64,000 nucleotides of DNA. Origin: Acanthopleura granulata. Its lineage: Eukaryota > Mollusca > Polyplacophora > Chitonida > Chitonidae. The notes below the pieces were generated by a model. It was given only the letters and a program-made list of their open reading frames with translations, had not been told where the DNA came from and did not search any database. Location: contig JABBOT010000027.1 in assembly GCA_016165875.1 (NCBI GenBank), positions 2,085,939-2,149,938 on the forward strand. The letters run 5' to 3'. Within the stretch, counting starts at the first letter, position 1. Every line of letters starts with the position of its first letter. Made by a program: the position numbers and the translations under genes. Shown piece after piece: positions 54,065 through 64,000 of this stretch.

Positions 54065-55815
54065 CTGAAATCATACAACAAGCGATGTGTAACAAGGAAT
54101 TACAACTCAGATTTATGTGTCCATAATGTCCATGTACTCGGGAAGGAAACTGATGCATTTTATTATTATACCATCAATTCATCCATAATATCAAAACAGC
54201 CAAAGATAAACATACATATGTAAGAACTAATTTAAGTATAGTTCTCAAAACTAAGATACAGGGCAGAGGAAAGTAACATTTTCCATATTGCTTGAGACAA
54301 GCTACTGGGAGACTCTGACAGGCTACACTGAAGGGCCCAAATTGCAGTAATAATGCTTTGTTTCCTGCTGTGGCGCTGCAGTGCTTTTGCGCTACCTAAA
54401 TCTTTTGTGAGTGCACATACACCTAAAAGTGAGACATACTACAGGAAAGAACACAACAGTACAGGATTTTGGACCTTTTTTGATAAAGGTGGGAAGGAGA
54501 TTTACATGATTCCCACTGAAATCACTAAATGACTGCTAAAATCCTATTAAAAAATTCAAGCGTTTTGTTTGACAGTTTCATTGATTGCTTATCCCAACTT
54601 CAATATTCCTGTGAAAGAAAATAAGTGTTTGAGTTGAACTATTCAGACTAGCATTATCAATGAACTTAACACTTAGACCAAAAATTGTTTCAGTCAGTCA
54701 CCATATGTATCATAATGTAAACACTTAACAGATTTATAACAATAGCATTGGTTGTGTGCTAAAAATTCAGAGTCATTGAATAATTCACTCTTCAAAGTTA
54801 TATACATGTACATTATTTATTTTTGACACAGTTTTACAAGCCAACATGCACAACTTGATTCCCATGCATATCAAGACACAAAGACTTTGGTCTCACATTT
54901 GACATTATCACGGCATACATGTACCATACATTTTACATGAATGGGACAGTATAAGCTCTCCAGGTAAAACTTAACTGATCTCTAATACATCCAACAGATG
55001 TATATATGTAGCCAAGCTCTGAATACATTAGTTCTTATGGTCAACTCTCATGCTTGCACATGTTCACAAATGATTGATATCCTTTGAAGTTTGAATTTCC
55101 CCACTTCACCTATATTATGTCTAGAATATGCCCTTCTCCTTTTAATATAATTGCTTTCATCAATATACCAGGCTGATATGTATCTTAGGAGGTAAAAAAG
55201 ATTTAACACATTGTTTGATTGAGTATTTGATATGTATCTTGTCAGAGTACATGGACTTTACACTAATCATTAATCAAAACTGTCCTCTTCAACATGCACA
55301 TAAATTTTCATTGGCACACCATTCATGCTAAATGTCTTTACTGCCAAAACCTGAAGTGTCTCCTTTAATACTGAGAGCTTCATTTCTTTAACAGGTTTGT
55401 CAAGGAAACACCACTATGTATTGTTTATGATGCATTCATTACCTCTCTAGCCAGCCTGGTCTTATCATCCCCTACTTTATCTTAAGGACAGGCACCTTTA
55501 AAAAGTGAACAAACTGTCAGATATTAGCAAGATGTAATTTGCCAAGCTGATTTGTTAAGCTGATCTAACCCTGATCATTCTGAGGAGATCATGAATACAT
55601 GATTAAATGCTGGCAGACAGTTAGGTAACAAACCAACTGTACTAATCCTTGTCCTTTACAATCACACTTCAATCTTGGCCGTGTTTCTCTCTTGATGACT
55701 AAGGATAGGTTATCTGTGGAGTTTTATTCAGAGACCATATCTAATATCACCACAGTCTGATAAGAATTCATTCCCCAGTCTTATATCTAGGTCATCCTCT
55801 GTATCAGACAACCAG
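54065..55815. other. Sequence upstream of the first visible F-spondin exon
   Basis: No exon with Reeler N-terminal features (Cys, GDNG-type block) was found on the minus strand. Probably intron. Confidence 0.45.
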
Positions 55816-55819
55816 AAAG

Positions 55820-56600
55820 GGTGCTTGGGTATGCACATGTAGTGCTCCAATTAAGGGTCTTATCCTTGATCACACTTGACAGACCAATAGGATCAGGATT
55901 GAGCATTCCCAGAGTCTTATCTCTTGGTCCTCAGTATCTCCCAGCCCAAAAGGGTGTTTGGGTATCCACTGCACAAATTCTCTGGGTCACACCCAATATC
56001 CCTCAGCAGGACAAAGATTGAGTATACACACAGTCTTATCCCTTGGTCACACCCTATATCCCCCAGCAAAACAAGGATGAAGCATCCACACAGTCTTATC
56101 CTTAAGTCACACCCAGTATCCCTCGACAGGATGAGGATGAAGCTTCCACACAGTCTTATCCCTCGGTTACACCCTATATCCCTCACCACGATAAGGATGA
56201 AGCATCCACATAGTCTTATCCTTAGCTCACACCCAGTATCCCTCACCAGGATAAAGATTGAGTATACACAGAGTCTCATCCCTCGGTCACACCCAATATC
56301 CCTCAGCAAGATAAAGACTGAGTATACACACAGTCTTATCCCTTTGTTACACCCAATATCCCCCAGCATAACAAGGATGAAGCATCCACACAGTCTTATC
56401 CCTTGGTCACACCCAATAACCCTCAACAGGATAAAGATGAAGCATCCACACAGTCTTATCCCTAGGTCACATGCAGTATCCCTCAGCAGGATAAGGATGA
56501 AACATTCACACATGCAGTGTGATCCTTAGGTCTAACCCAATATTCCCTAGCACAATAATTAGGATTGAGCACCCAGAGTTTTATCCTTGGTTCACGTGTG
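55820..56600. repeat. Minisatellite, 60 bp unit, about eleven copies
   Basis: Unit CACACAGTCTTATCCCTNGGTCACACCCAATATCCCTCAGCAGGATAAAGATGAAGCATC. The best copies run from about 55970 to 56515 in strict 60-bp steps. Because 60 is a multiple of three, the array leaves frames of about 200 codons open on both strands, each with a 20-residue period. Confidence 0.95.
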
Positions 56601-59600
56601 AAATACCAAGCAGGGCAAGGATTAACATCCACAATATCCTCCCTTCATCCCACCTTAAATATCCTTCTGGGCACTGGGCCCTAGAACCTTAGGCAATTCA
56701 ACAAAGCAATCTAAGACAGAGTTTAAACTTTAGCACAATATGAGCTTTATGATTCAAAATATTGATGTAATATTTGCTATATCATTCAGTTTTAACTCCT
56801 ACAGTTAAAAAAAAAATGCATTTACCTCAAATTTAACATTTTGACTTAAGTCAAAACTGGCCTCATGTCATAATCCCTTTATTCCTAAATGAGACTAAAC
56901 ATAACTCCACAGGTTAAGCAGTGGGAATCCCAGATTGTACCATCCAAGGCCCAGCAGTACCTTTGGGAACAGAGGGTCTTTCACGGTAGGGGAGCAACTT
57001 AACAATGTTTAGGTTATGCGACACCAGTTTAGAGGTAGGGGGTTGTTTGTTGAGATACAGCCTGGCAGGGTCTCCCTACCTGGCCACATGTGGGTCAGGT
57101 GTAGAAACTTAACAGGTCTCTAAGATCAGTCCGGTGAAGGACAAGTCTGGGAAGCCAGCTCCCTCACAGTTGTAGCTTACATGCTCTTTTTACTGCTGTG
57201 TTCCAATAACGAGTGACCAGGTGCTTGTGGTGAAATGAAATGCCCAGGATATAACTGTAACAACTAACTGATGGACAAACCACTTACTGATCACACCTTT
57301 GTTCAACAATGAATAAACTCAAACTCAATTTGTCACATGAAGAGAAATAAAAAGGTTTAGCTCTACTGTAAATAGCTAGTGACCCATGGGGTGAGAATGC
57401 AGCAATAAAGACATTAGTACTGTCCACACCCTAGCTTTAACAACAGCTTAGAAAGAGAAAAAAATGTCGTATATTTTTGCCATGGAGCATTCTGAACATA
57501 TCCATTCACCATTGAACCATATCAGATCCACAGCCATTTAAATGGAGTAACTAAATTCTGTACATGACCATTTACACCGCAATACATATCTAGAGATTCA
57601 GGGTTTATAAGCTCAAAAGAGCACCCAAGAGTTCAAGTGGCAATGACTTTACCCTATGCACAAGCTTTCTGTGATAAGCACCTACTTTCTGACAGATAGA
57701 CAGAAGTATGGACATCAGAGCCATTATAATTAATTGACTGGTATTTTGTTTAAGAGTGCACTCAAGAAGAGGTCACTTCTAAAAACTGGTTCAATCAATA
57801 ATGTCAGGGGTGGAGTTACAAAACTGCAGGGGCTTATTTTCGACAAGCAACTAACATTTCTACATCTTGTACACCTACTTCTACATGCTGTTTAAAAGTG
57901 ATTCCTGTCAGTAAATTTATTGAATTACTATGTGCATACATGTATAGTGTATACATGAACAATGCATTCGGGGCTGTGACTGATATGTAAGAATCTACCC
58001 TAGGCTGGGTAAAACAGATGCAGAACTCATGTCAGAGCCAGTACGCTCCTGTTCAACCAAAATGAAACTACTGTACGCCCACAATTAATGCAGTTAATTT
58101 TCCAGTCAGTTTGACTACACTGATTTAAATCTTCATTTAACCATAACAACTGAAACACTTCTGTAAAGCAACATTTGAGTCCTTTGAGGAGGTTCCTTGA
58201 GGCAATGCCATTCATTCAATAAAGAAGTTTTCCCACAGCGAGCTTACTCTTTGGTGTGTTTTTCCAGAGACTTTAGTTAACTTCCTAATTTTCTGAAATT
58301 CAAAAGTTACATGTATATTTGAGGTCTGATGAATTAGACTACATGTATATAATAATTTGTGTTTTTGAATCACTAGATGTAAATCACCACTAATTATAGC
58401 TTCGTTTCCACTAATAAGTTCTTTCCCTTCAGTTTTTAAATGAATGAATGATATAGGTTTAATGCCTTATAGTTTGGAAAAACACAACGTAATTATTTAC
58501 GGCTATTTGATATACACGTTGGTATATGGTGTACACAATACAACGATGAGCTTCATCACAATACTACAAAACTTTCCTCATAGAAAAAGTAGAGTAACTG
58601 TACAAGACTCTTAATACCATCTCTTTCAAATATATGGTGCAGATACTGTTATTATAAATATTTGCTTAATGTACCATCATCATATCCATTCATCTAGTCA
58701 CTACACAAAAGTGACTGTTGACAAGTCCCTGGTGAAATGTGGAGGCAGATCCTAATGAGCAGATGAGTTAGTCCAGAGCCTGTAGTGACAGGCTAGCTGA
58801 CACCAGTAACAGATAGCTGGCAACTCTACCAAAAGCCACCAACAGTTTCTGGGTGACCAAAGGCAGCTCAAGTGAAAAAACACACACAGCAAGCATTTCT
58901 TGAAAACAATTTGACTGAGTATGTTTCTCCTGAGGGGAATCTTTCAGCAGGGCTGTGTTATTTGACAATGTGTACATGTGTTATGTTGATCCAGCCTGTC
59001 AGAGAGGGCAGGCAGGCAGGATACCACACCAACACAAGGGAGCTTACAACCATCCAAGACATTTCACTCATGCAATTATTTTTCCTTCGTTAGAGTGCTT
59101 TAACCACATAGTAGACGACACTTCCAGATATTTGTATTATTGCGGCTTCTAAGCAAAACCCTTGCCAGTCTGTAGCTGGTTCTCTCTGCGGGATATTAAA
59201 ATGGCAAACAATGGGGTATGATATCTGCTGCAAATGGGGTCTAGGTCTGCAGCCTCATATGTGTGCTGATGGATTACACTCAATATTACATACCACAACA
59301 CCAGCTACGTTTGATACTCACAGCTTCACTCAGCAATCCAGTCGTAAGCCATCTGTATGTTTACATGTTTGTCAAGAAAAAAATACTGGAGAAAGCCTAT
59401 GCCAACAGACATTTGAAGGTAGCAATAGGCACATTTGCCAGATGATGAATTTCTTACATGTCATGGACTGCAGCTGACAGCAGGTGTTGGGATGAAACAA
59501 ACCCATGGCACTGTGTGAATCACCAGATTCTGGACAAGTTTTTGGAATCCACATTATTTTAGCCAGCAACATTATAAAGCATTATACTGCCACATGTTTA

Positions 59601-61070
59601 AGGCAGACTGCCATTTACACATGTACCTCTCACTAATTTATTAAACAGTAGCAAAATAACAAAACTTGGCAGCATAAGATATTATGGGTAGAAAGCAGAC
59701 ATTGTACATAGAATATCAAAGCTATATTAGACCTATAAAACTTGATCATAACATTTTGGAAAACTGAGGTGGGTGGTGAAACAATTTTGGATTCTTCATT
59801 ATCATTATTCGGCAGAATTTGTGATAATCTCATTGTTTTAAGATAATTCCTGGCAACTGAACAATGAGTTCTGATATGGGGGGGGGGAGTAAACATTGTA
59901 CATGTATGTAGAGTCAGTTATAAAGGTACACAAATGACTGTATACTAAAAATATATATATATAAAATTCTGCAGTATTTTAACTTGTGCAACAAAGTTTT
60001 AGTTTATCTCTAGTTAGTATAATGGATTGTTTAGTTCCTGTTTTATGTTTATTTATATGACATTAGTTTTGCATATGACATTAGTTTTAGATTTCATTGA
60101 CAGAGTGATAATCAGTAAACTGATTGGACTAATTGAAGAGAACACCTACTGAAGTGACAGGCAAACAATGTGTAACCCTGTGTAAACCCAAGGGTAAGAA
60201 CTCCTACATTATTCACGCAAAGGCACACAACATGAAGCCTTCCTATTGTTCATGGAAATAAGATTTGTAAATTTGTAAAAAAAACTTAGGGGATTCACAT
60301 CTAACCTGCATTTCCAAGGTGGATAAAAACATAATTTCTCTGGCAAAGGAAACTATACGGCAAATTGCTTTCCAAGAATCAAGGATAAGGAGAAAATGTC
60401 ATACGCCAGAAAAAAGAAAATGTCGACTGCACATCTGCATCTTCTTCCACAGACACTTTAAAGAAGCTAAATAACATATATGATAGTTAATGCTTCATCC
60501 AATCACATTAGTCATAGGTCACCTGTCAGATGACTGGGAAACAAGAAATGGCTTGGTAGCTATGCTGCTTTGATCCAAACACCTGGTACAGCTTGTTTCT
60601 CTTCATAAATTTACCTTAATCTATTAGATTTGTGATTTTAGCTTGAGACTGTCTGCCAAGAACGTGTCCTGTCTTGTCAGTTTCACCTACACCTGTCTTT
60701 GTTGAAGAATATCTTATATTATTATACACCTAACTGCCCAGCTCCAGTGATATTATGTAGTAAAGTTCATTTTCTCTGTAGAGTCATGACCTCACAATTA
60801 CTTTCAAGAATGGAATGAAAAGTAACATTGTCAGGAGACAGAGTGGTTTCACATCAGACATCGGGGATTTTGCAAAAATGAAGAGTTTACAAACCTTTCT
60901 TCACAGCTGACAGATGACTTCTATTCATGTAGTATTTAATTCATTTTTATTACAGTATGTAAATGGGTGTATAATAAATAGGTTATTGGCTTGCATGGTT
61001 GTGTATGGACAAGTCCTGGTGCTCCAGGAAGTGGCAAGCTTGCAAGCATGTTACCAATGCACTGTTGCTT
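56601..61070. other. Putative F-spondin 5' intron or upstream region
   Basis: No coding exon supported. A less AT-rich stretch at 56930-57200 has no readable domain in any frame. A G run lies at 59880-59888, and a short (AT)n run near 59950. Confidence 0.45.
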
Positions 61071-61078
61071 TGTTGCTT

Positions 61079-61210
61079 GAGTTGACACACTATTGGTTAC
61101 CATGTTGACACACTAATGGTTACCAAGCTGACACACTTACAGTTACCAGGCTGATGCAGTAATCGTTACCATGATGACACACTAATGGTTACCAAGCTGA
61201 AACACATCAG
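61079..61210. repeat. Short minisatellite, 23 bp unit, five to six copies
   Basis: TTGACACACTAATGGTTACCAAG with alternating ATG and AAG ends. Confidence 0.92.
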
Positions 61211-64000
61211 ATAGTTGCGCTCTGACAATGTCTACCTTGGGAGAAGCAACAGGTGCTATGCTCAATCCAGCTAAAGTGACACTATCATTTTTTTCACTCT
61301 GTTTTTCAGAGAATGGTTGTTTTTCCTCCATGAATACAAACAGAAATCACTCACATGTGAAAGGACAACACAAGACACATGGGGTGAACTAAAGCAACAG
61401 TTAAGGTTTCATGTATTTATAGCAAAGTAAATACAATCAGGTAATTGGGACTATTTCTGCCAGGCACACAGGGACTAAGTACAGTCAGGCTCATCTCGCT
61501 GATTGGCATAGTTACTTGTACCTGGATGGGATTTATGAAACATTCCATCAACGGTAAGCCTGCTTAGTACATATAGATGTACACAGGTGTAACACGTCTT
61601 GTCGATGCCAAATTTATGAAAAAAACACCTATTCATATATTCAATCTTTAAAACAGATCTCATGGTTTAATAGCTTGTTCAATATATTTCTGATTTTCAC
61701 ATTAAATAATTCACCCATGGAATTGCTAAGGTACATGTAATGGTTTTTGCACATTTACATTCACAGAACCCTTTCCTTCTAAATTGTGGCTCTTATATAT
61801 CGTTGTATACATGTGTATCTCTTTATACCAGTACATGTACATATGTGGCCTTGACAGGTAAAGATAAAAGGGGTGCAGTTCAGCTAATATATACAATGGA
61901 AATAAAAAAAAAGTATGAGTGAAACAGAAAATATATCACATTAATGAACCTTTGTGAAAAGCTTCCTCAATTTACCAGTACTCTATCTACTCACACTGTC
62001 AGAGAATTTACACCTGGGGATGTTTTCATGAAACTTTGTTCAGAGATTTTTTTCACCTTACATATAAAAAGGGCCTTAATATTTTCTATCGGAATCTGGG
62101 AGTCCAAGTCACTGGCACCATGACACCAATAAACCAAACCTCCACAATCTGCTTCTACTCATGTTATACGCTCACAGAAATAATCTTCTAAATGGTATTA
62201 ACTTTTCAATTTCTAACTACTATACCTCTTTTGGACAGGTGCATTCATAAGAGAGCTCCACATCACTGAAGTTATGAACATGGGCTCCCCAAAAATATGT
62301 TCACTAGTGATGGGTTTGGACCAGACTCAGTTGCATTCATTTGCAACGTGAATATATGCAGGAATCCATTTAGATTCTGATAAAAAAAAAATGCAGGAAA
62401 TAGAAGGCTGTCTAAGACTGGAGTGAGGGTTTAAGGCTGAGGTGAGTTTACAAACTGACTCCTGAGGTTCATAAGCTAATACGTGAGCAGTGAGTGCATT
62501 CGCCTTGGGGTAACATCCCCGATCTGCATCAACAAACAATGACTAAAAAGCTAAAGTGAAACTGAATAACCACACTGCGAACTGTTCAGCCAAACAGACT
62601 GGAAACTCGACCCACCAGCATATTTTGACATCATATGGATAAGTTACACACTTAACACACAACAATGTTCTCTTCTATCAGTGAGGATGAGGGCAAGCAT
62701 GGAAATGAAGACAGTCTCAGCAGGTGTGGAGATGGTAAGCTGTGGATATGCTGATTAAGCTTTCCGAGTGAGGATACAGGTGCTGTTACAGGCCATGGTG
62801 TACATGGTAACTATGCTCTCTAACTGTCTCAACAATGATCACTTGGCACTCTGCCTGCCTGAGTTCTACATGCATGCATCGGTGGAATACAGAGAGGAAG
62901 CAGAATTTTTTAGTTTTCAGGTCACTGATTTTAAACGCCTTCTACTAAATGAATTTCACCAAGTGCCTGGAATAAATCACCACCGTTCACCAGGTACTTG
63001 AAAAACCTCCTGACTTAATGCTTCAGCCATACCATTGATGGCTGGATTCAAACCACTAACCTCTCTGGTCAGTTTGAGGGCCTGGTTGCAATCACACAGA
63101 GCCAGAGTTTGAACAGACAAACCCAGGAATGGCCTGCCTAAGAGGTTACAGAACAATACTGAACGTGTTCAATTTTAATAACGTAGCTCACAGACATTTT
63201 GGCACAAGTCAGCTCCCTTCATTAACCAGTTTTCCATTTGGCAGCCCTGATTTCCATCAGGCAGCCCTGATGATTTATACAGGATATTCTCACACTGAAA
63301 AGTTGGAATTAAAAAGTCTCAAAATGCAATTCCCTTCCAGTAGAACAAGCAACACATGAAAAACAAGTTCACCTTATGGCACCTCAGATGTATAAAAGCT
63401 AAAGTGTAACCATACTGGACATAAGTGTACACAGGCATGAAGACAAATGAGATTTGTAAAACCTGAGTCATTAAAAAGAACACACACACACAAAAAACAA
63501 AAATGCGAGAAAGGTGACAGATCCCCTGTCATAGATAACACCGTCTTAAATCTGGCCATGTAACCTGCAGGGCACTCGGCTGATGGTTTTCTGATGAAAT
63601 GAGGGGACAAAAAACAGTTGCTCATTCCCCCTCATTACAGTCAGATCTGGTGGCTGTTCACTAATCTGACATGTTCCTAAGCAGAGCTAGAGCTCCCACT
63701 GCCCATAACACCCGCACCCAATTGCTTTCATTAAACCCAGCTCTGGCTGAACAGGCCAACAGTTACTGTCCTATCAATATCACTGTGTCAATACAAGGGC
63801 GACAATGAAAACTGATTTTACAACCCAATTAAAAACAAATGCAATATAAAGTTACAAGGCAGAAAACACTGCATGGTGAGAATTTATATCAAGATATTGC
63901 ATGGAAACCAAGAACCAATCACAATGTATGCATGTTTGAGTTTAATCTTGAATTCAACAATTTTTTTGTGACATGTGGAGGAGGAGTCCTTTAAGAATGT
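61211..64000. other. Right end of the window, no feature seen
   Basis: Short frames only. If the F-spondin transcript extends here it is as intron. Confidence 0.45.

Noticed and set aside
55924..56529. Paired 200-codon proteins on both strands
   Set aside because: Both follow a 60-bp minisatellite; there is no start context, splice support or domain.
56930..57200. Possible first exon of F-spondin (less AT-rich stretch)
   Set aside because: Read on the minus strand it gives a short Cys/Gly frame with an early stop and no Reeler features.

Overview
This is eukaryotic, intron-rich, AT-rich animal DNA with few long coding runs. Two tRNA-derived SINE families of a kind I associate with gastropod and bivalve genomes are present, and both host genes are metazoan. 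The best guess is a mollusc or another lophotrochozoan; the species cannot be told from the sequence.

Left part (1-10450, + strand): the last five coding exons of a TULP4-like Tubby-superfamily gene. Their splice sites and phases agree from exon to exon. The 5' part of the gene lies left of the window. A large, probably disordered exon (3114-4369) splits the Tubby-type domain.

Middle (10451-31600): a roughly 20 kb interval with no intact host gene. It holds its most unusual content at about 20.7-25.7 kb: a GC-richer relic of a virus-like element. It is bounded by related inverted repeats and carries at least four decayed genes arranged as a divergent pair plus two to four further reading frames. 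The best of these looks like a capsid-type structural protein, and its partner has an acidic N-terminus, a coiled coil and a hydrophobic C-terminus. All are broken by stops or frame changes. The interval also has a long-armed inverted repeat (17.07/19.23 kb), a promoter-like cassette with a second copy at 43.5 kb, and several minisatellites, one with higher-order structure.

Right part (31640-54064, - strand): most of an F-spondin (SPON1-like) gene, convergent with TULP4. Twelve coding exons could be placed by splice sites, phase and domain content. They encode the C-terminal part of the Reeler domain, a complete Spondin_N domain, two TSP1 repeats, a Kunitz domain, a Met/Lys/Gln repeat region, and two more TSP1 repeats. 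The signal peptide and the start of the Reeler domain were not found and probably lie beyond 64 kb. One intron uses a GC donor. From 54065 to 64000 I see no coding exon, only intron or upstream sequence with minisatellites.

The two host genes have no obvious functional link: one is intracellular (TULP4-type proteins are linked to ubiquitin ligase and phosphoinositide binding), the other is a secreted matrix protein. The viral relic is a separate, inserted layer.
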